Assembly (NCBI GenBank): GCA_010084195.1
Contig: RGPS01000013.1
Span: 1-57,824 of the forward strand
Length of the DNA stretch: 57,824 nt
From: Terriglobia bacterium
GTDB taxonomy: Bacteria; Acidobacteriota; Terriglobia; Bryobacterales; Bryobacteraceae
Reading direction: 5' to 3'
Part shown: positions 27,831 to 35,786 of the stretch, piece by piece
Position numbering within the stretch: the first letter of the stretch is position 1
Layout of the letters: every line of letters begins with the position of its first letter
The notes under the pieces: model-generated
Seen by the model: the letters and a program-made list of their open reading frames with translations, nothing else
What the model was told of the DNA's origin: nothing
Database searches by the model: none
Program-made: the position numbers and the translations under genes

Positions 27831-28685
27831 ATGCGGGGACTTCGCTACATTCTGATGCTGTCAGCCGCCTTCCAGGCGACCGCAGCAACCAGCTACGATC
27901 AGGCTCTGGCGCTCTACAGCAAGACCGACTACGCCGGTGCCATCGCCATTCTCCGCACTCTGCCGGAAACCGCCCAGTCTCTGGAATTGATGGGCCGGGC
28001 TTACCTCATGAACGCGGAGTTCAGGAAGGCCAGCGACGCCCTCGAAAAAACCGTCGCCAAGGCCCCCCAAAACTCCATGGCCTGGACCTGGCTGGGTCGC
28101 GCCTATGGCCGCCGTGCGGAAACCGCCTTCGCCCTGAGTGCCCTGCCCCTCGCCGGCAAGACACGGGACTCTTTTGAAAAGGCTGTCCAGTTGGACCCAG
28201 GTAACCGGGAAGCCCTGAACGACCTCTTCGAGTTCTACATTGAGGCACCCGGCATGATCGGCGGGGGCCACGACAAAGCCCGAAAACTCCTCCCCCTGAT
28301 TGCCAAAAACGACCCGGCAGAAGCGGAATTTGCCCTTGCCCGCTTAGCTGAAGAAACGAAGGAACACAAGAAAGCCGAAGAGCACCTCCGCGAAGCCGTC
28401 GCCAGGGCCCCCATGGAGGTCGGTCGTGTTCTCGACCTGGCATCTTTCCTGGCCCGCCGGGGCCGCCTGGACGAGAGCGAAAAGGCCTTCCTGCAGGCCG
28501 AGAAAATGGCACCTTCCTCACCCAAAATTCTCTTTTCCCGAGCAGAGGTTCTCATCAAGGCCAACCGCGACCTCGCAAACGCCCGTAACCTGCTCAAGAA
28601 GTACCTCGCCGCCCCGAATCTGACACCCGACGACCCGCCGCGCTCGGAAGCCCTCAAGCTCCTGCGCAAGGCGCAGGGGGCGTAG
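27831..28685 (+). CDS. secreted TPR-repeat protein
   Basis: A 284-residue protein with a signal peptide (about 1-18) and several tetratricopeptide repeats ('ALALYSKTDYAGAIAILRTLPETA', 'ALEKTVAKAPQNSMAWTWLGRAY', 'HLREAVARAPMEVGRVLDLASF'). It likely forms a periplasmic protein-protein interaction scaffold. ATG 27831 begins the signal peptide; the in-frame extension from 27582 overlaps the previous gene. It ends 4 bp before the MacB-like permease gene, so the two may act together. Confidence 0.75.
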   Translation: MRGLRYILMLSAAFQATAATSYDQALALYSKTDYAGAIAILRTLPETAQSLELMGRAYLMNAEFRKASDALEKTVAKAPQNSMAWTWLGRAYGRRAETAFALSALPLAGKTRDSFEKAVQLDPGNREALNDLFEFYIEAPGMIGGGHDKARKLLPLIAKNDPAEAEFALARLAEETKEHKKAEEHLREAVARAPMEVGRVLDLASFLARRGRLDESEKAFLQAEKMAPSSPKILFSRAEVLIKANRDLANARNLLKKYLAAPNLTPDDPPRSEALKLLRKAQGA

Positions 28686-28689
28686 ACCA

Positions 28690-29898
28690 ATGAGGTTTGG
28701 AGAAGCCCTCGGCTTCAGTCTGCAGGCGCTTCGCCAGAACCCCGTCCGCTCCCTGCTCACGGGCCTCGGCATGATGATCGGGACCGCTTCGGTCATCCTC
28801 GTCGTCACCATTTCCTTAACCAGCCAAAGCTATATCCTCGAACAGATTGAAGGCGTAGGGTCCAACATGATCTTCGCCTCCTACGAAGTTGGCTCCCAGC
28901 AATCCTCTGCCGAAGTCAACGCCGACTTCGTCAAGATGTCCGACATCCAGGCCGTCCGCGAACAGTTCGCCAATCGCATCGTGGCCGCCACCGGTATCGA
29001 AAGCAACATCGACTCCATGTTTATCGATGGCCGCGAGGAACGCCTGCTGGTAATCGGTTCCGACGAGTATTACCAGCCGGTCCGGAATCTCGCCGTGCTC
29101 GCCGGGCGTTTCCTCGAACCTGGCGACGTGACGCTGCGCCAAAAGGTAGCGCTGCTGACCGAGAAGCTGGCCAAACGTCTTTACGGCAGCCAGGAAGCAG
29201 CCATCGGCCAGAAGATCAAGATCCACAGCCTGCAGTTCACCGTGATCGGCACGTTCAAGGAAAAAGTGGAGAGTTTCGGGCAGTCGGAACTGAACGCCGA
29301 GACCGTCCTGATTCCCATCACGGTCCTCCAGTACTTTATCCGCGTAGAGCGGATTGACCCAATGTACGTTCAGGTCCGCCAGCCGCAGGACGTGGAGCCG
29401 CTGACAAGGCAAGTGACCCAACTCCTCGAATCCCGCCATCGTGCCGGAGCGAAGTACAAGGTGGAGAACCTCAACGCCATCCTCGACGCGGCGAAGTCTA
29501 TCGCCGGAATTCTGAGCCTGGTCCTAGTGTTGGTTTCGACCATCGCGCTGGCCATCTCCGGCATTGGCATCATGAACATCATGCTGGTGACGGTCACGGA
29601 GCGAACGCGAGAGATCGGAGTCCGCATGGCGATCGGAGCCTCCCGCCGCGAGATTCAGGTCCAATTCCTGATGGAAGCCACGCTGATCAGCCTGACCGGA
29701 GGAGTCGTGGGCATCATCGTAGGAGTCGCCGGCCCCCTGAGCGTCCAGCTTTTCGTGGACAACATCAAAATCCCCATTTCGATCTGGTCGATAGTGATCG
29801 CCTTCGCCGTTTCCTCGCTGGTCGGCCTCGTCTTCGGCATGCTCCCTGCTAACCGTGCCTCCAGGCTCAACCCCACTGAAGCCCTGCGCTATGAATAA
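28690..29898 (+). CDS. MacB/FtsX-type ABC transporter permease
   Basis: A 402-residue permease with one N-terminal helix (about 20-42), a periplasmic MacB-PCD domain and three C-terminal helices containing 'LVTVTERTREIGVRMAIGASRREI', the MacB family signature. It ends in the typical 'LNPTEALRYE'. The cytosolic ATPase is not fused and no ATPase or adaptor gene is adjacent. Mechanotransmission (MacB-type) rather than transport is possible. It converges with the TonB-dependent receptor gene 18 bp away. Confidence 0.88.
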   Translation: MRFGEALGFSLQALRQNPVRSLLTGLGMMIGTASVILVVTISLTSQSYILEQIEGVGSNMIFASYEVGSQQSSAEVNADFVKMSDIQAVREQFANRIVAATGIESNIDSMFIDGREERLLVIGSDEYYQPVRNLAVLAGRFLEPGDVTLRQKVALLTEKLAKRLYGSQEAAIGQKIKIHSLQFTVIGTFKEKVESFGQSELNAETVLIPITVLQYFIRVERIDPMYVQVRQPQDVEPLTRQVTQLLESRHRAGAKYKVENLNAILDAAKSIAGILSLVLVLVSTIALAISGIGIMNIMLVTVTERTREIGVRMAIGASRREIQVQFLMEATLISLTGGVVGIIVGVAGPLSVQLFVDNIKIPISIWSIVIAFAVSSLVGLVFGMLPANRASRLNPTEALRYE

Positions 29899-29916
29899 GC
29901 AGAACCTCCGCGACTT

Positions 29917-32900
29917 CTAGTAGTTGAACTTCACCCCCAGCTGAATCACGCGGGGATCCAGCTGGTTCAAAACGCTCCCGAAATTCGGCTGATTGATAAT
30001 GCGACCAACGATATTGTAATTGGGGTGGTTCGCCAAATTGAAAAACTCCACGCGAAGCTGAGCGCTTAGCTTCTCCCGAATCCGAATCGTTCGAGCCAGC
30101 GTGATGTCCACGTTGACCAGGCCCGGTCCGACAACCGTATTGCGACCTATTGCACCGAACTGAAACGCGGGTGGAGCCACAAAAGCTCCGGTGTTGAACC
30201 ACCGCGCGGTCCTGCGCTGCGCGGAGTCCAAAACATAATTCTGGCCGGCCACAGGGTTTGCCCGGATCAGAATTCCACCCGTTCCACCCCCGATTCCCGC
30301 TGTATCCCCCGCCAGATTGATCGTGAACGGAAAGCCCGCCTGCATCGACCAAATCCCGGAGACCTGCCACCCTCCGAACACCATCCCGCCAACGCCGGAC
30401 GAGAGGAGATTCCGCCCCTTACCAAATGGGAGATCGTACACAAAACTATTCACCCACCTCTGCCGGACATCGAACGACGCCAGCGCCCTTTCCGCTGAAA
30501 GATTGTAAGAATTTTGCGGAGGAGAGTTTTCAGAGCCATTCGCCCCACCGGAATTCCGGTACTGGGGAGCATTTGAAATCGCTTTGGAGAAGGTGTAGGA
30601 ACTCAGAAGCGAGAATCCACGCGCGAATCGCTTTTCCAAACGTACAAAACCCGCATGATAATTCGACTGCGCCGACATCTGATAGACATTCACCTGCTGA
30701 ACCGGCACCGATGTGCCCTGCACAGTAATGTACGAGGGAAACACGACGCCCGCATCATAGACAAGTCCCGCATATGGTCGGCGAGGATCTACCGCCGCGG
30801 ACCCCGGCTGCGAGTTGTTCGGCTGTACATTCTGCTGCAACTTGATTCCAAGTGTTGCCATATACCCGGCTTCAACCAAAACATCCTTTGCCAGTTCTCG
30901 CTGAATCGTCAGCGACCACTGGGGCGAATAGCTGGTCCTCTGGTGCAGATCGATCGAGCCCTGCGTAACCGCTGTCGTTCCCACTACCGCCCCGCTGAAC
31001 GGATTGAAATTTGTGATGGAAGGCACGAAATTGCCGGCCGTCAGAGACTGCGAGATATTCCGGGGGAGCGTAATCGCCATCTGATACAGACCGTTATTAT
31101 CCGTTGAAGCGTAGAAAAGTCCCGCTCCGGCCCGAATCACCGTACGGGGCATCACCGTCCACGCCACACCGATACGTGGTGCCCAATTGTTTTTATCGGT
31201 ATAAGCGCACCCTCCGGGATACGCGCCCAACCCGCATACGAACAAGGTGGGTCTGGCGCTCGCCAAAATCCCGCTCGCAAAGATTGCCTGCGGCGAGGGA
31301 ACCTTACTGAAATCCAGGCTCGACAGGCCGTTGTGCTTATCTGAAACGGGCGGCGCAACCTCGTACCGCAACCCCAGGTTGAGGGTCAGATTCGACCGAA
31401 GCCGGATGTCATCCTGAAAGTAAATTCCGGCAGAATTCTGCCGTCCGTAAAGCGTTTTCGGCCCTATGGTCCGTGATGCCTGCGTCGTAAGCCCCAGCAG
31501 CATGGAGGCCAGCGCACTGCCTGTGTTGTCATTGGCCGCCGTCCGGGTTGTGTAGCCATTCGTGAACGTGAACGTCCCCAGCGGATTCGGATTCTCGAAT
31601 CGGTTGTACTCGATCCGCATAACATCCGCACCAAATTTCAGAGTCTGGCGGCCATGCTGCCACGAGAAATTATCATAGATCTGGTAGGTGTTGTTCCGCG
31701 CCAGTACCGTTCCCCCACCCTGCGTTCCCGTGTAGGCCCCGGCGCCACCCATCGTGGCATAGCCGGAAGGAAGAAAGCGAGGCAGAGCCTGGCTGGCCCC
31801 GCCCACGGTGAAGACAGGCTCCGGCAGACCATTCAGATAGCGCAACCGGTTGAAGCCGAAACGAATTTCATTCGCCTTGTTGGCGCCGAGTGATTGAGTA
31901 CTGCCCAGCGCGGCATTCTGCGCCCGCACACCTCCCACCTGATACCGATTGATGACTACATCCGGCAGAACATTGTTTTCATCCGACACAGAGTAACGCC
32001 CAAACGTCGAAATGTTCGCTTTCAGGATGTAGTCCATTCGAATGGAATAGTTATTCGAATCCTGCCGCTGCACCTCGCTGCCATTCACAAAGTTCGCAGT
32101 GCCAACATTCGGGAGTGGCAGCACAGCCATCGCCGCAAGAGTTGCCGGATTGAGCCGGCTCGAGGGAATCACTCCCCCCGGAAACGGATCGCGAAGCGAA
32201 GCGCTGCCATTGGCACGCGTGGTGGCTGGATCGAAGATGCCCGCAGCCAGTCGGCTGAAATCCCCTGTTCGCTCCAAACCTGTCGGGACTGCAACGGTTG
32301 TCGGCACGGCACCTGCGCTACGCAGCCGAAGCGCCTCATATCCGCCAAAGAAAAAGAGCCTGTCGCGAACCAGGCGCCCCCCGGCCGTCCCGCCAAACTG
32401 ATTCCTCTGGTTCCGGGCCAGTTTCGAAACGATGGAGTTGAAGGGCCGCGAATCGAGTTCCTGGTTCCGCAAAAACTCCCATGCGCCGAAATGGTAATCG
32501 TTCCCACCCGACCGGGTCGCCACGTTGATTTGAGCGCCGGAAGCTCGTCCGTACTGCGCACTGAACTGTCCGGTTTGCACCTGAAACTCAGAAATTGTGT
32601 CCAGGATTGGCACGTAGCTGATCGCGTTGTAATCCGGGTCCGTGTTGGCAGCACCATCCAAAAGGAAGGCGTTGTTGTTGGTACGTCCACCCGAGGAACT
32701 GATACTCCCCACCTGGTTGAGACGTACCGAGTTTTGCTGCACCTGCCGCCCGCCGGCATTGGCCCCCGGCACCAGCAGCGCCAATTGGATGAACTGTCGC
32801 CCATTCAGGGGCAGCGCCCCGATCTTCTCCTGGCTGATGACCGTACCCTGAGCCGCTGATTCCGTATTCAGCATGGAAACATTCGCCTCAACCTCAACAG

Positions 32901-33255
32901 ATTCGGCCACGCTTCCCAACGCCAGTTGGGCGTTCATCGTCGATTCCTGCGCCACCTGCAAAGTGAGGGAAGTTGCAACAAATCGCTTGAATCCGGGTGC
33001 CTCCACCGCCATTTCATATACCCCGGGCGTCATCAGCGCGAACAGGTAGTGCCCATCGGCGGTCGTACTTGTCCGCCGCTCTCCCCCGCGCCCCTTTGCC
33101 TTGACCGTCACCACCGCTGACATAACGCCGGCACCTGTTGGATCTGACACCAGGCCGGACAGCGAAGCCTTATCTGTCTGGGAAAGGACCAGACCGGCAG
33201 TGCAGCAGACGAGGACCAGATACCGAAGCGTTTGGGTGAAACAAGATTTATACAT
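29917..33255 (-). CDS. TonB-dependent receptor, Oar-like with carboxypeptidase-regulatory-like domain
   Basis: A 1112-residue outer-membrane protein. After a signal peptide (about 1-25) a carboxypeptidase-regulatory-like (CarboxypepD_reg) domain is visible ('LSGLVSDPTGAGVMSAVVTVKAKG'). A plug region ('LPLNGRQFIQLALLVPG', 'AFLLDGAANTDPDYNAISYVP') and a long beta-barrel follow, ending in an aromatic C-terminal strand. Acidobacteria hold many paralogs thought to take up carbohydrates or other large substrates. ATG 33255 is used; the in-frame Met five residues earlier is equally possible. No TonB, SusD or enzyme gene is adjacent, so the substrate is unknown. Confidence 0.9.
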   Translation of the reverse strand: MYKSCFTQTLRYLVLVCCTAGLVLSQTDKASLSGLVSDPTGAGVMSAVVTVKAKGRGGERRTSTTADGHYLFALMTPGVYEMAVEAPGFKRFVATSLTLQVAQESTMNAQLALGSVAESVEVEANVSMLNTESAAQGTVISQEKIGALPLNGRQFIQLALLVPGANAGGRQVQQNSVRLNQVGSISSSGGRTNNNAFLLDGAANTDPDYNAISYVPILDTISEFQVQTGQFSAQYGRASGAQINVATRSGGNDYHFGAWEFLRNQELDSRPFNSIVSKLARNQRNQFGGTAGGRLVRDRLFFFGGYEALRLRSAGAVPTTVAVPTGLERTGDFSRLAAGIFDPATTRANGSASLRDPFPGGVIPSSRLNPATLAAMAVLPLPNVGTANFVNGSEVQRQDSNNYSIRMDYILKANISTFGRYSVSDENNVLPDVVINRYQVGGVRAQNAALGSTQSLGANKANEIRFGFNRLRYLNGLPEPVFTVGGASQALPRFLPSGYATMGGAGAYTGTQGGGTVLARNNTYQIYDNFSWQHGRQTLKFGADVMRIEYNRFENPNPLGTFTFTNGYTTRTAANDNTGSALASMLLGLTTQASRTIGPKTLYGRQNSAGIYFQDDIRLRSNLTLNLGLRYEVAPPVSDKHNGLSSLDFSKVPSPQAIFASGILASARPTLFVCGLGAYPGGCAYTDKNNWAPRIGVAWTVMPRTVIRAGAGLFYASTDNNGLYQMAITLPRNISQSLTAGNFVPSITNFNPFSGAVVGTTAVTQGSIDLHQRTSYSPQWSLTIQRELAKDVLVEAGYMATLGIKLQQNVQPNNSQPGSAAVDPRRPYAGLVYDAGVVFPSYITVQGTSVPVQQVNVYQMSAQSNYHAGFVRLEKRFARGFSLLSSYTFSKAISNAPQYRNSGGANGSENSPPQNSYNLSAERALASFDVRQRWVNSFVYDLPFGKGRNLLSSGVGGMVFGGWQVSGIWSMQAGFPFTINLAGDTAGIGGGTGGILIRANPVAGQNYVLDSAQRRTARWFNTGAFVAPPAFQFGAIGRNTVVGPGLVNVDITLARTIRIREKLSAQLRVEFFNLANHPNYNIVGRIINQPNFGSVLNQLDPRVIQLGVKFNY

Positions 33256-33263
33256 GGTTGAAC

Positions 33264-33638
33264 CTACCAAGGTCGCAAACCACGGTTAGAGCAAAATGAC
33301 GGACGGCAAATCACTTCTTCGCATCGCCCCGGTGTATCCACGCACGAGCCGCCACCAGATCTGATCCAGCCCTGCCTGCCCCGTTCCTGCCACTCCCATT
33401 CATCTGCATCGAAGACATTTGGGCTGACTCCGGATAACAGAAGTTCATCGCAGCCCGGTTCCCCCGCCTTACAGAACGCATCTGCCCAGCCTGCGCGCGG
33501 AGCCCGCCACCGCGTCAATCGGAGCGTGTCTCCCTCCACAGTCAACTCGACCGTATTGGGCAGACTGCATTACTCCAGAATTGGCTTGGGAATCCGGATC
33601 CCCCGGGAGTTCCAAAATCGGATGATTTTAGTCGTCAC
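33264..33638 (-). pseudogene. MazE/AbrB-type antitoxin with in-frame stop
   Basis: From GTG 33638 the frame reads 'VTTKIIRFWNSRGIRIPKPI', close to the AbrB/MazE N-terminus (usually I-G-N-S-R-G-I-R-I-P-K), then a TAA at codon 23 (33570-33572). The same frame continues with 'VELTVEGDTLRLTRWRAPRAGW' in two parts and ends its antitoxin-like tail with 'DADEWEWQ', the usual C-terminus of this family. A single premature stop, changed residues (F-W for I-G) and a run-on past the normal end show it is decayed. Confidence 0.6.
33286..33399 (-). pseudogene. possible MazF/PemK toxin N-terminal relic
   Basis: A 37-codon frame directly downstream of the broken antitoxin reads '...QIWWRLVRGYTGAMRRSDL' and ends in '...PSVILL'. 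It resembles the start of MazF/PemK toxins (E-I-W-W, then R-L-D-P-T, G-E-I-R-K, R-P-x-V-I-L) with lost key residues and an early stop. The similarity is short, so this is a suggestion supported mainly by its position after a MazE-like gene. Confidence 0.35.
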
Positions 33639-33760
33639 AGTAACTGCATTGTACTCACAGTTCCTGAATAGCCCACGCCATCACCACACGTCCACTTTGT
33701 CCCGCCGCCGAAGCCTTTCCCTGCCCCGCTCCATCTAAATCTGTGAACCCCACAACAAGA

Positions 33761-33776
33761 AAGTGCGTACTTACTT
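33761..33776. promoter_or_regulatory. tetR/RND operator, distal copy
   Basis: aagtgcGTACttactt is an imperfect 16-bp palindrome centred on GTAC, just upstream of the -35. It has the same plan as the copy at 33795 (consensus AAGTAAGTACTTACTT) with its centre 34 bp away. TetR-family repressors commonly bind such paired palindromes in front of their own gene. The interval 33639-33760 shows nothing else. Confidence 0.55.
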
Positions 33777-33786
33777 ACTTGGATGC

Positions 33787-33815
33787 TTGCAAATAAGTAA
33801 GTACTTGCTTACAAT
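33787..33815 (+). promoter_or_regulatory. promoter of the tetR-RND operon (leaderless type)
   Basis: TTGCAA (33787-33792) and TACAAT (33810-33815) are separated by 17 bp, a near-consensus sigma-70-like promoter. The tetR ATG starts six bases after the -10, so the mRNA would be leaderless or nearly so. The proximal operator (33795-33810) fills the spacer, so repressor binding would block RNA polymerase. Confidence 0.65.
33795..33810. promoter_or_regulatory. tetR/RND operator, proximal copy
   Basis: aagtaaGTACttgctt is a 16-bp palindrome with one mismatched pair, centred on GTAC and lying between the -35 and -10 elements. With the distal copy it gives a second inverted relation (gtacttactt at 33767-33776 and aagtaagtac at 33795-33804). 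Confidence 0.65.
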
Positions 33816-33821
33816 CAAAAT

Positions 33822-34487
33822 ATGGCCACCGCACCGCCCCCTGTCACCGGCGCCCCGCACCCCCGAATGGCGGCGGAGGACCGGCGACGCCAACTTATCG
33901 AGACCGCTATCGACCTCTTTTCCCAAAAAGGCTTCGCCGGCACGACAACCCGTGAAATCGCGGCGGCAGCGGGCGTCAATGAAGCCATCATTTTCCGCCA
34001 TTTTGCAACCAAGCAGGATCTCTACAAGGCCATCCTCGACTACCAGTGCAATGCTTCGGGCAAAAACGAGTGGATGCAGGAACTCGACACTGCCATGGAC
34101 GCCAATGACGACGAGGGCCTGATCCGAACCGTTATCACCCACATGATCGCCTTCCACCGCGAAAACCCTCGCTTCCAGCGCCTCATGCTCCACGCTGCGC
34201 TGGAAGGTCACGAAATCGCCATCATTCACCACAATCAGGTAAAGCTGCCGGTGGGCGCGAAGCTCATCGAGTACATCGAACGTCGCCAGGCCGCTGGTGC
34301 CATCCGTCCCGGTAATCCCAACGCCGTGCTTTTTGCACTCGCCGGCATGCCGCAATTCTACGCGTTACAGAAGTACATCTATCAAGCGTCCGACTTCCCG
34401 TTAACCGATGAACAGGTTGTCGATTCCTTCGTCCGCATTTTACTTGACGGACTACGCAACAGCACTACAGGGGAACCAAAGCTGTGA
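33822..34487 (+). CDS. TetR/AcrR family transcriptional regulator
   Basis: A 221-residue repressor with an N-terminal helix-turn-helix ('TTREIAAAAGVNEAIIFRHF' and 'TKQDLY', residues about 43-70) and a helical ligand-binding domain with a C-terminal TetR-type dimer region. It is the first gene of the RND efflux operon and most likely represses its own promoter through the GTAC-centred palindromes upstream. Inducers are probably substrates of the pump. The TGA overlaps the GTG start of the adaptor gene. Confidence 0.92.
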   Translation: MATAPPPVTGAPHPRMAAEDRRRQLIETAIDLFSQKGFAGTTTREIAAAAGVNEAIIFRHFATKQDLYKAILDYQCNASGKNEWMQELDTAMDANDDEGLIRTVITHMIAFHRENPRFQRLMLHAALEGHEIAIIHHNQVKLPVGAKLIEYIERRQAAGAIRPGNPNAVLFALAGMPQFYALQKYIYQASDFPLTDEQVVDSFVRILLDGLRNSTTGEPKL

Positions 34488-35770
34488 AACAAACGAAGCC
34501 ATTTCTACTGATCGCTCTCTTGACCATGGTGGTCATCCTCTCCGCTTGTTCGGGGAAATCGACCGCCGACAAAACCGCGCCTGCCGAGAAAGCCGCCGCC
34601 GTCGCCGTCACCACCGCACCCGCCATCGAGAAGATGGTGGCCTCCGGATTTGAACAAACAGGCTCATTCGTCGCTGACGAAGCCTCCGATATCGGCCCGC
34701 TCGTTGCCGGTCGGGTCCTCACCACCCCCGTTGACGTGGGCGCGTGGGTCAACAAAGGCGATGTGGTCTGCGAACTGGACCACAAAGACGCCCAGCTTCG
34801 GCTCGATCAGGCCAGAGCCCAGCTCGCCCAGGCCAACGCCGCGATCCGCCAGGCGCAAACTCGCATCGGCTGGAACGCCGGGAGCTTCGACGCCGAGAAA
34901 GTGCCGGAAGTGGCCGCTGCCCTGGCAAACATGAAATCCGCCCAGGCCCAGGCACGGCTCGCCGCAGCAGACGCAACGCGATACGCAAATCTGGTAGCCA
35001 CTGGCGATGTTTCGAAATCCGCAGCGGACAAAGCCAGAACCGCTCAGGAGACAGCCGAAGCCCTGGCCAATGCCGCGAAGCAACAATATGAAGCCGCCGC
35101 CAACGCCGCCCGCCAGAGCTTCGAGGTTGTGTCCACCCAACAATTTTCCCGCGACAGCGTCACCGCACAACTCGCCATGGCCGAAAAGGCGCTGGCCGAC
35201 ACCACCATCCGGGCACCCTTCGACGGCTTCATTACAGCACGTCCTATTGCGGCAGGTGAGTACGTCGCAGTCAGCAACAAGATCGCCACCATCATGCGGA
35301 TCTCCACCCTGAAACTCGAAATTCAGGCCCCGGAACAGCGTGCGTCCCAGGCGCAGGTTGGCAACGTTGTCATCGCCAAAGTCGCCGCCTACCCAGGCCG
35401 TGAATTCACTGGCAGGATAGCCGCCATCAACCCCTCGGTGGACCCCACCTCCCGCGCCTTCGTCCTCCGCGCTGTCTTCGACAATAAAGATTCAGCCTTG
35501 AAGCCCGGCATGTTCGCCACTGCCTTCATGCGTCAGCCCGGCGAAACCCCGGCTGTCTACGTCCCGAAAGCCGCCGTTGTCCGCGACAAGACCACCGACT
35601 CCAACCAGATCTTCGTTATTGAAGCCGGCGTCGCTCATCTTCGTGTCGCGCAGATCGGCGAAGAGACGGACGGCATGATCCGCGTCGTGGCCGGCGTGAA
35701 AACAGGCGAAACCGTCGCCCTCACGGGCCAGACCAGTCTCTTCGAAGGAGCAGCCGTCACCGCGAAGTAA
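34484..35770 (+). CDS. RND efflux membrane-fusion (periplasmic adaptor) lipoprotein
   Basis: A 428-residue HlyD/AcrA-type adaptor. The lipoprotein signal ends at 'ILSAC' (Cys22). Lipoyl-like halves are seen around 'IGPLVAGRVLTTPVDVGAWVNKGDVV' and 'IRAPFDGFITARPIAAGEYV', separated by a long alanine/glutamine-rich coiled-coil hairpin; beta-barrel and membrane-proximal domains follow. It links the inner-membrane pump to the TolC channel. The GTG at 34484 overlaps the tetR stop. Confidence 0.93.
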   Translation: MKQTKPFLLIALLTMVVILSACSGKSTADKTAPAEKAAAVAVTTAPAIEKMVASGFEQTGSFVADEASDIGPLVAGRVLTTPVDVGAWVNKGDVVCELDHKDAQLRLDQARAQLAQANAAIRQAQTRIGWNAGSFDAEKVPEVAAALANMKSAQAQARLAAADATRYANLVATGDVSKSAADKARTAQETAEALANAAKQQYEAAANAARQSFEVVSTQQFSRDSVTAQLAMAEKALADTTIRAPFDGFITARPIAAGEYVAVSNKIATIMRISTLKLEIQAPEQRASQAQVGNVVIAKVAAYPGREFTGRIAAINPSVDPTSRAFVLRAVFDNKDSALKPGMFATAFMRQPGETPAVYVPKAAVVRDKTTDSNQIFVIEAGVAHLRVAQIGEETDGMIRVVAGVKTGETVALTGQTSLFEGAAVTAK

Positions 35771-35786
35771 GCGGAGACCCTTCCCC

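Noticed and set aside
31894-32859. 321-codon open frame antisense to the TonB receptor
   Set aside because: The receptor frame has continuous plug and barrel features; the opposite frame has none.
33767-33810. acttacttactt/aagtaagt repeats as a possible CRISPR or microsatellite
   Set aside because: Only two copies, palindromic, and placed on a promoter; best explained as a repressor operator.
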